The notes beneath the pieces were generated by a model. That model worked only from the letters and a program-made list of their open reading frames with translations. It searched no databases and had not been told where the DNA came from. A program made the translations under genes and the position numbers. A DNA stretch of 64,000 nucleotides from Pandoraea commovens (lineage in GTDB: Bacteria; Pseudomonadota; Gammaproteobacteria; Burkholderiales; Burkholderiaceae), in contig NZ_CABPSA010000004.1 of NCBI RefSeq assembly GCF_902459615.1, positions 124,001 through 188,000 of the forward strand. Reading direction: 5' to 3'. Shown here in pieces: positions 28,091-37,426 of the stretch (position 1 is its first letter; every line of letters starts with the position of its first letter).

Positions 28091-28861
28091 ATGCAGTTTG
28101 ACGTCGTCACGCTCTTTCCCGAGATGTTTCGGGCACTGACCGACTGGGGCGTCACCAGCCGGGCGCTCAAGCAGTCGCGCTACGGTCTGCGGTTTTGGAA
28201 TCCGCGTGACTTCACGCATAACAATTACCGCACGATCGACGATCGCCCCTACGGCGGCGGTCCGGGCATGGTGATGCTGGCCAAGCCGCTGGACGATGCG
28301 ATTGCCGCCGCAAAGGCCGCGCAGGCGCAAGCCGGTGTCCCGCGCGGTCGCGTGTTGCTGATGTCGCCGCAAGGTAAGCCGTTGACGCATCGCCGGGTGG
28401 TCGAGCTGCGCGAGCAGGAGCAAGGTTTGATTCTGCTCTGCGGCCGTTATGAGGCCATCGATCAGCGCCTGATCGATCGTGTGGTTGACGAAGAAGTCAG
28501 CGTGGGCGATTTTGTGCTGTCGGGCGGGGAGTTGCCCGCCATGGCGCTGATGGATTCGCTGATCCGGCTGCTGCCGGGTGCGCTGAACGACGAACAGTCG
28601 GCAGAGCAAGACAGCTTCGTGAATGGCTTGCTGGATTGCCCGCACTACACGCGGCCTGAAGAATATGAAGGCGTGCGCGTGCCCGATGTGCTGTTGGGTG
28701 GGCATCACGCAGAGATTGAAAAGTGGCGACGCCGTGAGGCGTTGGCCAATACCTGGCACAAGCGTCCCGATCTGATCGAGAGTGCGCGTGCCAACGGATT
28801 GCTCAGCCGTGCCGACGAGGCGTGGCTGACAAGCCTGCGGGCCGATACGTCGGCCAAGTAG
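28091..28861 (+). CDS. trmD: tRNA (guanine-37-N1)-methyltransferase TrmD
   Basis: A 256-residue SPOUT methyltransferase that makes m1G37 in tRNAs reading CNN codons and prevents +1 frameshifting. The SAM-binding trefoil knot contains YGGGPGMVM near residue 55 and LCGRYEAID followed by [11 protein letters not shown] near residues 115-155. [10 protein letters not shown] at the start is the family N-terminus. Third gene of the rpsP operon. Confidence 0.97.
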   Translation: MQFDVVTLFPEMFRALTDWGVTSRALKQSRYGLRFWNPRDFTHNNYRTIDDRPYGGGPGMVMLAKPLDDAIAAAKAAQAQAGVPRGRVLLMSPQGKPLTHRRVVELREQEQGLILLCGRYEAIDQRLIDRVVDEEVSVGDFVLSGGELPAMALMDSLIRLLPGALNDEQSAEQDSFVNGLLDCPHYTRPEEYEGVRVPDVLLGGHHAEIEKWRRREALANTWHKRPDLIESARANGLLSRADEAWLTSLRADTSAK

Positions 28862-28964
28862 GCAGCGGATGTCGTCATGGGGACGGCATTCGGTTTGAAC
28901 CCATCCTCTGTCGGGGCCGGCTCGCCGGTATATAACGCCGACACGATGGCACAAGGAGTAGTAA

Positions 28965-29354
28965 ATGAATCTGATCGCTAAGATCGAGCAAGAAGAAATC
29001 GCGCGTTTGACCGCGAACAAGACGATCCCCGAATTCGCCCCGGGCGACACCGTGATCGTTAACGTGAACGTGGTTGAAGGTACCCGCAAGCGTGTTCAGG
29101 CTTACGAAGGCGTCGTGATCGCCAAGCGTAACCGTGGTCTGAACTCGGGCTTCATCGTTCGTAAGATTTCGTCGGGTGAAGGCGTTGAGCGTACGTTCCA
29201 GACGTACTCGCCGCTGATCGCCAGCATCGAAGTCAAGCGTCGTGGTGACGTTCGTCGCGCTAAGCTGTACTACCTGCGTGAGCGTTCGGGCAAGTCGGCA
29301 CGTATCAAGGAAAAGCTCACGTTCAAGAGCAAGACCGTCGCTGCTGCCGAGTAA
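28965..29354 (+). CDS. rplS: 50S ribosomal protein L19
   Basis: A 129-residue large-subunit protein at the interface with the 30S subunit. Family marks are [37 protein letters not shown] and [12 protein letters not shown] strong ribosome site (AAGGAG) precedes the ATG. It is the last gene of the rpsP operon and is followed by a terminator. Confidence 0.98.
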   Translation: MNLIAKIEQEEIARLTANKTIPEFAPGDTVIVNVNVVEGTRKRVQAYEGVVIAKRNRGLNSGFIVRKISSGEGVERTFQTYSPLIASIEVKRRGDVRRAKLYYLRERSGKSARIKEKLTFKSKTVAAAE

Positions 29355-29413
29355 GTCGGACGCTGCTACGCCTGGCGACCTCGTGGCCGGGCGCAGCAAA
29401 GCCGCACGGAAAA

Positions 29414-29436
29414 AGCACCCCTCGGGGTGCTTTTTT
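29414..29436 (+). terminator. Terminator of the rpsP-rplS operon
   Basis: Stem AGCACCC (29414-29420) with GGGTGCT (29425-29431), loop CTCG, preceded by an A run and followed by TTTTT. Confidence 0.92.
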
Positions 29437-29585
29437 CGTTTCAGTGCAGCGCGTCGATTGGGATGCGGCGCTGCGTCATAACGACGGTATGCCGCGAATT
29501 GCCGGGGGAATGGCATTTTCTTCGTGCGCACGCGCTTTGCGCATCCTCGCTAAAATAGCGGAATTCTTCATCTCCAAAGGTCTAC

Positions 29586-30269
29586 GTGGCGCCACCTCTC
29601 ATCCTGCATCCTGAAGCCTTACCCATCGTCTCGACGGGGGAAGGGGAGCCGGTGCCGGCAGAGCGGTTGACCCCCTCAGCGTTACGTGACCGTCTTGCTA
29701 GTCCGCCCATCTGGACGCCCGAGTCGGGTGTCGGCGATCTGGTTTCCCCCTCGATGTTCACGCCACGAGCCGCCGCGGTGCTGGTGCCGTTGGTGATGCG
29801 TCCGCACGGCACCACCGTGCTGCTCACGAAGCGCACGCAGCATTTGAGTACGCACGCCGGGCAAGTCAGTTTTCCGGGTGGGAGCCGCGAGCCCGACGAT
29901 CCGACGCCGATTGCGACCGCGTTGCGCGAATCGCGCGAGGAAATCGGGCTGGACGCCGGAGCGGTCGAGGTCATCGGCAGCTTGCCGGATTATGTGACGG
30001 GTACGGGGTTTCGCGTCGCGCCGGTCGTCGGCCTGGTCCAGCCGCCGTTCGATCTGGTCGCGGATACGGGCGAGGTAGACGAAATCTTCGAAGTGCCGCT
30101 CGATTTCCTGATGAATCCCGCACACCATCAGATTCGCGTTTTCAACTATCAGGTCGGTGAGCGTCGTTTTTATGCGATGCCCTATCCGAAGGCCGCAGGT
30201 GGCGAGTATTTCATCTGGGGTGCGACGGCGGGGATGCTCAGAAATTTCTATCGACTTCTGCGAGCCTAA
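29586..30269 (+). CDS. Nudix hydrolase, CoA pyrophosphatase type
   Basis: A 227-residue Nudix hydrolase, starting at GTG. The Nudix box runs through about residues 98-120 (GGSREPDD, then ALRESREEIGL). It is preceded by LLTKRTQHLSTHAGQVSFPG, the signature of the CoA-pyrophosphatase subgroup that cleaves CoA into 4'-phosphopantetheine and 3',5'-ADP. It is in the neighbourhood of the rpsP operon but has its own transcript after the rplS terminator. Confidence 0.92.
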   Translation: MAPPLILHPEALPIVSTGEGEPVPAERLTPSALRDRLASPPIWTPESGVGDLVSPSMFTPRAAAVLVPLVMRPHGTTVLLTKRTQHLSTHAGQVSFPGGSREPDDPTPIATALRESREEIGLDAGAVEVIGSLPDYVTGTGFRVAPVVGLVQPPFDLVADTGEVDEIFEVPLDFLMNPAHHQIRVFNYQVGERRFYAMPYPKAAGGEYFIWGATAGMLRNFYRLLRA

Positions 30270-30440
30270 TCGCGAACCTGACTGCGGACCTGGCTGCGGG
30301 CGCAATGCGAAAGTCGATTCGATTCTGCAGATTGCCTGCTCGAATTGACAGACAAGTGCGTCGCGAAGGCACGCGGGGCGGGCATTTGCGAGAAGCTGTG
30401 CTATCGTTACACCATTCCGTCCGGTGATCTGATCGCACGC

Positions 30441-31379
30441 ATGACATTCTTCTCGGTACTCCTCGCGCTGATCTTTGAGCAGGTGCGTGCCCTCTCCACG
30501 CAAAACCCGATCTACAACCTGATCCGCTCCCACGCGACCCATACGTCGCAGTCGTTTGACGCCGGGCAGCCGCGCCACGGTGTTCTCGCGTGGCTGGTCG
30601 TAGTGGTGCCATTCGTCCTGGTTGTCGGCGTCGTCTACTACCTGCTCATGCGGGTCAATATTTTCCTTGGCTTCGCCTGGAACGTGCTCATCGTCTACCT
30701 GACGATGGGGTTTCGGCAGTTCAGCCACTATTTCACCGATATCCACGTTGCGCTGAATAACGACAACGTCAACGAAGCGCGCGAAATTCTGCGTCAATGG
30801 ATTGGTATCGACACCGTCGATATGCCGGTGGACGAGATCGTGCGTCACACGCTGCTGCATGCGGTGATTGCCTCGCATCGTCACGTGTTCGGTGTGTTTT
30901 TCTGGTTCCTGATGCCCGTGGGCCCCGCCGGAGCGGTGCTGTATCGTCTCGCCGAGTATCTCTCGCGGCGATGGACGGAAGCGGCACCCGATCGCAGCCC
31001 GGCCTTCGGTGCGTTTGCGCGCAAGGCGTTCTATGTGATCGACTGGGTGCCGGCGCGTCTGACGGCCATCGGCTTCGCGATTGTCGGTAACTTCGAAGAT
31101 GCCATCTATGCGTGGCGTCACTACGCTAAGCAGTGGCCGAACGAGAATGAAGGCATTTTGCTGGCAGCCGGTAGTGGCGCACTCGGCGCACGACTGACGG
31201 GCCCGCTCGCTGAAGTCTCCAGTGTCGACGCGCTCAATCAGGGGGACGACGCCGTTCTGCCGGTCGGCAGCGAATGCACGCCGCGGACCTTGCAGGCCGC
31301 CGTCGGACTCGTCTGGCGCGCAGTACTGCTGTGGATGCTGTTGTTGCTTCTGCTGACACTCGCCGTATGGCTGGGCTGA
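30441..31379 (+). CDS. CobD/CbiB-like inner-membrane protein
   Basis: A 312-residue membrane protein of the CobD/CbiB-related group often found near rsgA in Burkholderiales. The start MTFFSVLLALIFEQVRAL is typical. Membrane segments lie near 52-75, 78-100, 150-172 and at the very C-terminus (LLLWMLLLLLLTLAVW region). Full CobD makes adenosylcobinamide phosphate, but these relatives stand without cobalamin genes, and none are in this window, so a role in cobalamin synthesis is doubtful. The ATG at 30441 was chosen because the upstream 32 codons lack membrane or family character. A terminator follows. Confidence 0.85.
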   Translation: MTFFSVLLALIFEQVRALSTQNPIYNLIRSHATHTSQSFDAGQPRHGVLAWLVVVVPFVLVVGVVYYLLMRVNIFLGFAWNVLIVYLTMGFRQFSHYFTDIHVALNNDNVNEAREILRQWIGIDTVDMPVDEIVRHTLLHAVIASHRHVFGVFFWFLMPVGPAGAVLYRLAEYLSRRWTEAAPDRSPAFGAFARKAFYVIDWVPARLTAIGFAIVGNFEDAIYAWRHYAKQWPNENEGILLAAGSGALGARLTGPLAEVSSVDALNQGDDAVLPVGSECTPRTLQAAVGLVWRAVLLWMLLLLLLTLAVWLG

Positions 31380-31430
31380 TCGGACGGATTGCGCTGACGT
31401 TTAGGCGCGAATCGCGGTAGCGCAAAAGAA

Positions 31431-31454
31431 AACCCCGCCTCGGCGGGGTTTTTC
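31431..31454 (+). terminator. Terminator between the CobD-like gene and rsgA
   Basis: Stem AACCCCGC (31431-31438) with GCGGGGTT (31443-31450), loop CTCG, followed by TTTTCG, with an A run on the other side. It lies between convergent genes and can act in both directions. Confidence 0.9.
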
Positions 31455-31490
31455 GTTGCTGCGAGATACGACGCGCGTGCGCACGTCGTC

Positions 31491-32432
31491 TCAATAAGGA
31501 ATCTGCTGCTCCGACTCGTGAACGAGTTGCGCATAGAGCGCGTGACGCTGACGAGAAATGCGCCCGTCCTCCACGGCCTCGAGAATCGCGCAGCCCGGTT
31601 CTTTCAAGTGATGGCAGTTGTAGAACCGGCACCCGGTGAGTAGCGGACGAAACTCGGGAAACGCACGTTCAAGTGCACCTTCCTTCAGGTGATGCAGCCC
31701 AAATTCCTGAAAACCCGGCGAGTCGATCAGCAATCCGCCCTCGGGCAGATGGAAGATTCGCGTGAACGTCGTCGTGTGCTTGCCCGAATTCAACACCGTA
31801 GAGATTTCGCGCGTCGCAGCGTCCGCATTGGGGACGACGAGGTTCACAAGACTCGACTTCCCCATGCCGGACTGACCGAGCAGCAACGACGACTGATGGG
31901 CCAGTCGTGGTAACAGAAGTGCGGTGGCAGCGTCCGGATCAGCGCGAACGGAGAGTTCAAGCACTTCGTAGCCAAGCGCGCGATACGGCGCAAGACGTTC
32001 CCGCGCGGCAGGCAGCGCCGCTGTGACGTCCGTCTTGTTCAGCACGATGAGCGGACGCAATTCGTTCGCCTCGGCAGCCACGAGCGCGCGTCCGAGCAGG
32101 TCCTCGCTGAAATAGGGCTCTGTCGCCAGCATGATCACCAACTGGTCGATGTTGGCGGCGAACAGCTTGCTCTTGAACTGGTCCGAACGGTAGAGCAGGT
32201 TCCGACGCGGCAGAATCTCCTCGATGACACCCTGATCGCCCGTGCGCGCCCATGCCACCTCATCACCGACGGCGATCTCGCTCTTCTTGCCGCGCGGAAA
32301 GCACAGCACCGTTTCCCCATCGTCGGCTTCGACAACGTAGTGGCGTCCGTGCGCTGCGGCAACGCGGCCGTGGCGTCGTTCCTGCGCGGTCGTTTCGACG
32401 GGCGCAGCCTTACCTTTAACGCCGCGCTTCAT
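31491..32432 (-). CDS. rsgA: Ribosome small subunit-dependent GTPase RsgA
   Basis: A 313-residue circularly permuted GTPase that acts late in 30S maturation. The G motifs occur in the permuted order: G4 (LNKTD) near residue 133, then G1 (GQSGMGKSS) near 187, then G3 (DSPG) near 237. An OB-fold is at the N-terminus. The C-terminal zinc-binding segment is [14 protein letters not shown]. Its ATG overlaps the stop of the upstream M48 protease gene by four bases (ATGA), so the two are translationally coupled. Confidence 0.97.
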   Translation of the reverse strand: MKRGVKGKAAPVETTAQERRHGRVAAAHGRHYVVEADDGETVLCFPRGKKSEIAVGDEVAWARTGDQGVIEEILPRRNLLYRSDQFKSKLFAANIDQLVIMLATEPYFSEDLLGRALVAAEANELRPLIVLNKTDVTAALPAARERLAPYRALGYEVLELSVRADPDAATALLLPRLAHQSSLLLGQSGMGKSSLVNLVVPNADAATREISTVLNSGKHTTTFTRIFHLPEGGLLIDSPGFQEFGLHHLKEGALERAFPEFRPLLTGCRFYNCHHLKEPGCAILEAVEDGRISRQRHALYAQLVHESEQQIPY

Positions 32433-33676
32433 GCATGCCCCAGCAAACGGTCGATGCGTTGCGACGCGGGAGGATGAGAGTAGTAAAACGCTGTGTAGAC
32501 GGGGTCTGGCGTGAGCGTCGACGCATTGTCCTGATACAGCTTCACGAGGGCATTCACCAGATCGCCCGCTTGCGTCTGGCTCGCGGCGAAGGCGTCGGCC
32601 TCGAATTCATGCTTGCGCGACGTCAGGCTGTTCAGCGGACTGGCAAAGAACCCGAATACGGGCAGCACAAGGAAGAAGAGCACGAGCGCGAGCGCATTGT
32701 TGCTACCGGTCATCGACGGCATGACGCCCAGTTCGGTGTAGAACCATGTGCGTCCGATGAGCCAGCCAAGCAGTGCCAGGAAGGCGAGCGACAAAGCGAA
32801 GGCGACGACCAAGCGCTTGGTGATGTGACGACGCTTGAAGTGCCCCAGTTCGTGCGCCAGGACGGCTTCGATCTCGGCCGGGGAGAGACGCTCGATCAAC
32901 GTGTCGAAGAAGACGATGCGTTTCGCGCGGCCAAAACCGCTGAAATAGGCGTTGCCATGCGCCGAACGCTTCGACCCGTCCATCACAAAAAGACCGCGTG
33001 CCGCAAAACCGCAGCGCTGCATCAGCCCTTCGATACGTTGCGCCAGTGCGGCATCCGACAACGGTTCGAACTTGTTGAATATCGGCGCGATCACGTGCGG
33101 GAAGATGAACTGGACGAACAAATTGAACGCGACCCACACGACCCACGTGTACACCCACCACAAGGGGCCTGCGCGGTCCATCAGCCACAGCACCACGAAC
33201 AGCAGCGGCAATCCCAGCGCCACACCCACGGCGGTGCCCTTGACCATATCCGCAATGAACAGCCCGAGCGACATACGGTTGAAGCCGAAACGTTGCTCGA
33301 TGACGAACTGACGAATGTAGGTGAAGGGCAGGTCTACGATGCCCGAGATGAGCAGCACGGCAGCGATCAGGGCCATTTGCCCGACGTAGCCTTCGCCAAG
33401 CCATTCGGAGATGCCCATGTGCAGCAGATTCAGGCCGCCGAGCAACGTAAAGGCGACCAGCAACACCGCTTGCGCGAAGATCTCCGCCATGCCGAGGCGG
33501 GTACGGGCGACGGTGTAATCGGCCGCACGCTGATGGTCGGTCAGCGTGATCGTGTCGGCGAAGCGCTCGGGGACGGCGGCGCGATGGGCGACCACATAAC
33601 GGACCTGACGGGCCGCCAGCCAGAGCTTGGTCATGACCATCGCCAGCAGGAAGATCACGAAGAGATAAGTGAACAT
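32429..33676 (-). CDS. M48 family metallopeptidase (Ste24/CAAX protease 1-like)
   Basis: A 415-residue multi-pass membrane zinc protease. The active-site motif HELGH is near residue 275, and the third zinc ligand is the Glu in [11 protein letters not shown] further on. About six or seven hydrophobic segments surround the catalytic domain. The first is [19 protein letters not shown]. The Ste24 type usually cleaves prenylated proteins; bacterial relatives probably work in membrane protein quality control. The start at 33676 begins with the first helix; the much longer open frame upstream lies antisense to orn and is spurious. It precedes rsgA with a 4-bp overlap and diverges from orn. Confidence 0.93.
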   Translation of the reverse strand: MFTYLFVIFLLAMVMTKLWLAARQVRYVVAHRAAVPERFADTITLTDHQRAADYTVARTRLGMAEIFAQAVLLVAFTLLGGLNLLHMGISEWLGEGYVGQMALIAAVLLISGIVDLPFTYIRQFVIEQRFGFNRMSLGLFIADMVKGTAVGVALGLPLLFVVLWLMDRAGPLWWVYTWVVWVAFNLFVQFIFPHVIAPIFNKFEPLSDAALAQRIEGLMQRCGFAARGLFVMDGSKRSAHGNAYFSGFGRAKRIVFFDTLIERLSPAEIEAVLAHELGHFKRRHITKRLVVAFALSLAFLALLGWLIGRTWFYTELGVMPSMTGSNNALALVLFFLVLPVFGFFASPLNSLTSRKHEFEADAFAASQTQAGDLVNALVKLYQDNASTLTPDPVYTAFYYSHPPASQRIDRLLGHA

Positions 33677-33778
33677 GCGCTTAAGAAGAATCTGAAGTAT
33701 GCGAGAATTATAAGTTCTTTCGACCGGCGGGGCGCCGTGCCGGTCGCCATCCGATGCGTTTTCCAGAGTCTTCCGATC

Positions 33779-34396
33779 ATGTCCTCCATTCCATCCCAAA
33801 ATCCCACGCCTGCCGACGCCGAGAAGACGCTCGCGCGCGCCGAATTCAATTTGGTCTGGCTCGACATGGAAATGACCGGTTTGCAGCCTGACAGCGACCG
33901 CATCATCGAAGTGGCGGTCGTCGTCACCGATTCGGCGCTGACGCGTCGTATCGAGGGTCCGGTTTTCGCCATCCACCAGTCGGACGCCGTGCTCGACGGC
34001 ATGGACGACTGGAACAAATCGACTCATGGCCGCTCGGGACTGATCGACCGCGTGAAGGCGTCGCCTGTGGACGAGGCGTCCGCCGAGACGCAACTGATCG
34101 AGTTTCTGAACCAGTACGTGCCGCCGAACAAGTCGCCGATGTGCGGCAATTCGATTTGCCAGGATCGTCGTTTCATGGCGCGCTACATGCCCAAGCTCGA
34201 AGCGTTTTTCCACTACCGGAATCTGGACGTCAGCACGCTCAAGGAGCTGTGCCGTCGCTGGGAGCCCACGGTGTACAAGGGCTTCACCAAGCGTGCCGCG
34301 CATACGGCGCTGGCGGATATTCACGAGTCGATCGACGAACTTGTGTACTACCGCGAGCATTTCCTGAAGACGGCAGTGCCCGGCGCCTCGGCCTGA
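33779..34396 (+). CDS. orn: Oligoribonuclease
   Basis: A 205-residue 3'-5' exonuclease of the DEDDh class that degrades short oligonucleotides, including pGpG from c-di-GMP turnover. Exo [10 protein letters not shown] has the catalytic Asp and Glu; the final His-Asp pair is in [16 protein letters not shown]. The N-terminal 20 residues are a variable extension. It is divergent from the M48 protease gene, with about 100 bp between them, and ends in a terminator. Confidence 0.97.
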   Translation: MSSIPSQNPTPADAEKTLARAEFNLVWLDMEMTGLQPDSDRIIEVAVVVTDSALTRRIEGPVFAIHQSDAVLDGMDDWNKSTHGRSGLIDRVKASPVDEASAETQLIEFLNQYVPPNKSPMCGNSICQDRRFMARYMPKLEAFFHYRNLDVSTLKELCRRWEPTVYKGFTKRAAHTALADIHESIDELVYYREHFLKTAVPGASA

Positions 34397-34416
34397 TTGA
34401 CGCGATATCCAAACAC

Positions 34417-34447
34417 AAACGCCAGCGAATTCGCTGGCGTTTTGTTT
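34417..34447 (+). terminator. Terminator of orn
   Basis: Stem ACGCCAGCG (34419-34427) with CGCTGGCGT (34432-34440), loop AATT, followed by TTTGTTTT. Confidence 0.92.
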
Positions 34448-34508
34448 TGACTCGTAAGAGTAGAAAGAAGGGGGCACTCAGGCAGATTAAGCCGACTAAT
34501 CTAGCCGA

Positions 34509-35129
34509 TTAGGCGGATTTCGGCGCTCGAATCGCGTTCTTGGGACGGAAAGCCTTGCAGACGGCTTCGTTCGTCTCGATGTACGGACCACCGATCAGAT
34601 CGACGCAGTACGGCACGGCAGCAAAGATGCCGGGGACGATCGACTTGCCATCGGCGTCGCGCAGACCTTCGAGCGTTTCCTTGATCGACTTCGGCTGGCC
34701 GGGGAGATTGACGATGAGCGCGGCATGATCCGCTGTCTCACGAATCACGGCAACCTGACGCGACAAAATCGCCGTCGGCACGAAGCGCAGGCTGATCTGA
34801 CGCATCTGCTCGCCAAATCCCGGCATCTCCTTGGTGCCCGCGCGCAACGTCGCTTCCGGCGTGACGTCGCGGCGCGCCGGACCTGTACCGCCGGTCGTCA
34901 GCACCAGATCGCACTGCATCGTGTCGACGAGTTCGATCAACGTGGCAGTGATGCCCTCGGCATCGTCGGGGATCAGGCGTGTTTCCGTCACCCAAGACGA
35001 GGTGAGCGCGCTGCCGAGCCAGGCCTCAAGGGCAGGAATGCCCTGATCCTCATAGGTGCCCTGGCTCGCCCGATCGCTGATAGAGACGAGACCTACGCGA
35101 AGTTCGTCCGGATGTGAGCGGGCGACCAT
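34509..35129 (-). CDS. mog: Molybdopterin adenylyltransferase
   Basis: A 206-residue enzyme that adenylates molybdopterin before molybdenum insertion. The motifs are LVSISDRASQGTYEDQGIPA at the N-terminus, LTTGGTGPARRDVTPEAT around residue 80 and VNLPGQPKSIKETL around 145, which fit Mog rather than MoaB. The ATG at 35129 shares its A with the TGA stop of yjgA (TGATG), so translation is coupled. No other molybdenum cofactor gene is in the window. Confidence 0.94.
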   Translation of the reverse strand: MVARSHPDELRVGLVSISDRASQGTYEDQGIPALEAWLGSALTSSWVTETRLIPDDAEGITATLIELVDTMQCDLVLTTGGTGPARRDVTPEATLRAGTKEMPGFGEQMRQISLRFVPTAILSRQVAVIRETADHAALIVNLPGQPKSIKETLEGLRDADGKSIVPGIFAAVPYCVDLIGGPYIETNEAVCKAFRPKNAIRAPKSA

Positions 35130-35734
35130 CAATAATCCTCACGGGTTGGGAATTCCGGCAGATCGTTATCGGCTTCGTCCGACGTTTCGGACGCAGCCGA
35201 TCCCGTGCCGAGCAGATCCTTGAGTACCTGAAACAGTTCGCGGAAGGCCTTGGGCGGCTTTTGTGCCGCCTGTTCGCGGCGCGCATTGCGAATGAGCGTG
35301 CGAAGCTGTTGACCATCGGCATCCGGATGCTGGGAGAGCAGCTCGGTCAGTGCCTCGTCCTTGGCCAGCAGGCGTTCGCGCCAGCGTTCCAGGGCGTGCA
35401 GCTTGGCCGTTTCCGCCTTCGAGACGCCCTTGATCACGTCCAGCGCGCGTTGAATGGCCTCGATTTCCTGCTCATCCAGCGTGCGCATTTGCTTGCCCAC
35501 GTACTGCATTTGACGGCGTCGGCCTTCGTGGGCGGTGATGGTGCGGCAGTCCCGGACGGCGCGTTCGAGGTTTTCGGGCATCGGCACGCGGGCGAGCGCG
35601 TCCTTGGCCAGGTTGACCAGTTCTTCTCCCAGATCCTGCAGGGCATGCGACTCGCGCTTGCGCTGGGATTTGCTCGGGCCTTCGTCGGAAAGCTCGCTGT
35701 GGGCGATACGGTTAAAGCGGTTGATGTGCGTCAT
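35129..35734 (-). CDS. yjgA: Ribosome-associated protein YjgA (DarP, DUF615)
   Basis: A 201-residue, highly charged, mostly helical protein. The DUF615 features are SKSQRKRESHALQDLGEEL near residue 20 and RRRQMQYVGKQMR near residue 70. DarP associates with late 50S precursors and helps in their assembly. The ATG at 35734 was preferred over a start 22 codons upstream. It is divergent from pmbA, a pairing conserved among proteobacteria, and co-transcribed with mog. Confidence 0.94.
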   Translation of the reverse strand: MTHINRFNRIAHSELSDEGPSKSQRKRESHALQDLGEELVNLAKDALARVPMPENLERAVRDCRTITAHEGRRRQMQYVGKQMRTLDEQEIEAIQRALDVIKGVSKAETAKLHALERWRERLLAKDEALTELLSQHPDADGQQLRTLIRNARREQAAQKPPKAFRELFQVLKDLLGTGSAASETSDEADNDLPEFPTREDY

Positions 35735-35849
35735 AGCCGCTATTGTAACGCGACGCGCGGCGTCCAAATAGTTGCCGGACCTCCGCACGGCGGCGCGCAA
35801 CTCGCGCTAAGATGGCGGTTCCTATTTAGCCACTGACCGAATCGCGCCG

Positions 35850-37208
35850 ATGTCCCAAGCGACCCAGCACTTCACGCATACCCAGGATCAACTCAAGGAA
35901 ATCGTCAGCGACGTGTTGCAGTACGCCCGTTCGCTCGGCGCAACGGACGCAGCAGCGGAGATCTCCGAGGGCGACGGTCTGTCGGTCTCGGTGCGGCGCG
36001 GCAAGGTCGAGACCATCGAGCGCAATCGCGACAAACTGGTCGGCGTGACGGTTTTCATTGGCCAGCGCCGCGGCAACGCAAGCACGTCCGATTTCTCCCG
36101 CAAGGCGCTGCACGACACGGTCGATGCGGCCTACAACATCGCCCGTTTCACGGCGGAAGACGACTGCGCAGGGCTTGCGGAGTCCGAACTGCTCGAAATG
36201 CATCCGCAGGACCTGTCGCTATTCCATCCGTGGGATATCACCGCCGACGAAGCCGTCGAGCTGGCCCGTCGTGCCGAGAAAGCGGCGCTGGACGTCAGCC
36301 CGTTGATCAAGAATTCCGAGGGCGCGGGTGTCTCCGCCCAGCACTCCCAATTCCTGCTCGGTACGACCCGCGGCTTCCTCTCCGGATACCCGTATTCGCG
36401 CCATTACCTGTCCGTTTCGCCTATCGCGGGTTCGGGCAGTCATATGCAGCGCGACGACTGGTATTCGTCCAAGCGCGCGGCCGGCGACCTGGCGTCGCCC
36501 GAGGCCGTGGGCCGATACGCTGCGGATCGCGCCCTGGCGCGCTTGCATGCCCGCAAGCTGTCGACGCGCAAGTGCGCTGTGCTGTTCGAAGCGCCGCTGG
36601 CAGCCGGACTGCTGGGCGCATTCGTTCAGGGCGTTAGCGGCGGTGCGTTGTATCGCAAGGCGACGTTCCTTGTCGACACGCTGGGTAAGCCGGTGTTTGC
36701 CGATCACGTAGGTATCCATGAAGACCCGCACGTGGCGCGCGCCATGGGCAGTGCGCCGTACGACGAAGAGGGTGTCAAAACGCGTGCTCGCGATGTGGTC
36801 AGCGATGGCGTGGTGCAAGGCTACTTCCTGTCGACCTATTCGGCCCGCAAGCTCGGCATGCAGACCACCGGTAACGCGGGCGGCTCGCACAACCTGCGCA
36901 TGTACAGCAAGCTCACGGCGCCGACGGACGACTTCCGCGCCATGCTGCGCAAGCTCGGCACCGGCCTGCTGGTGACCGAATTGATGGGGCAGGGCGTGAA
37001 CTACGTGACGGGCGACTATTCGCGCGGCGCGTCCGGTTTCTGGGTCGAGAACGGCGAGATCCAGTACCCGGTCGAGGAAATCACGCTCGCAGGCAACCTG
37101 AACGACATGTTCCGGCAGATTGTCGCCATCGGCGCGGACACGCTGGTGCGTGGCACGAAGGAGGTCGGGTCAATCCTGATTGAACAAATGACCATCGCCG
37201 GTCATTGA
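35850..37208 (+). CDS. pmbA: Metalloprotease PmbA (TldE)
   Basis: A 452-residue member of the TldD/PmbA family. PmbA (TldE) pairs with TldD to form a protease that processes microcin B17 and CcdA in E. coli. The catalytic zinc site is in TldD; PmbA is the non-catalytic partner. Marks are VSVRRGKVETIERNRDK near residue 50, the GASGFWVENGEI segment near 395, and NAGGSHNLRM near 345. TldD is not in the window. It is divergent from yjgA. Confidence 0.95.
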   Translation: MSQATQHFTHTQDQLKEIVSDVLQYARSLGATDAAAEISEGDGLSVSVRRGKVETIERNRDKLVGVTVFIGQRRGNASTSDFSRKALHDTVDAAYNIARFTAEDDCAGLAESELLEMHPQDLSLFHPWDITADEAVELARRAEKAALDVSPLIKNSEGAGVSAQHSQFLLGTTRGFLSGYPYSRHYLSVSPIAGSGSHMQRDDWYSSKRAAGDLASPEAVGRYAADRALARLHARKLSTRKCAVLFEAPLAAGLLGAFVQGVSGGALYRKATFLVDTLGKPVFADHVGIHEDPHVARAMGSAPYDEEGVKTRARDVVSDGVVQGYFLSTYSARKLGMQTTGNAGGSHNLRMYSKLTAPTDDFRAMLRKLGTGLLVTELMGQGVNYVTGDYSRGASGFWVENGEIQYPVEEITLAGNLNDMFRQIVAIGADTLVRGTKEVGSILIEQMTIAGH

Positions 37209-37320
37209 TGCTGTCAAAATCCGTTATGGCGCCACAAACGCGTTGCATTTGTGCGCCATTGCGGGGCAAATGCTCAATTATCGTGTCCGTCACAAGCAGT
37301 TTGCGATATGCTTAGGAGTT

Positions 37321-37342
37321 TTCTTAAGCCGTGGCTTAAGAA
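37321..37342. promoter_or_regulatory. Perfect inverted repeat upstream of the liv operon
   Basis: A 10-bp perfect inverted repeat, TTCTTAAGCC and GGCTTAAGAA, separated by two bases, 85 bp upstream of the livJ start. No T run follows, so it is more likely an operator than a terminator. A GC-rich hairpin, GGCGCGC (37366-37372) with GCGCGCC (37380-37386), lies between it and the start. Confidence 0.6.
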
Positions 37343-37426
37343 CGGACACGGTAGTTAGGGTAATGGGCGCGCTCATAAGGCGCGCCTTCTCATAACTAGA
37401 GACTAGGTATTGGAGGAAGAGGACTC

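Noticed and set aside
30441-31379. Cobalamin biosynthesis role for the CobD-like gene
   Set aside because: No other cobalamin gene in the window and similar lone copies occur next to rsgA in related bacteria; kept as a CobD-like membrane protein only.
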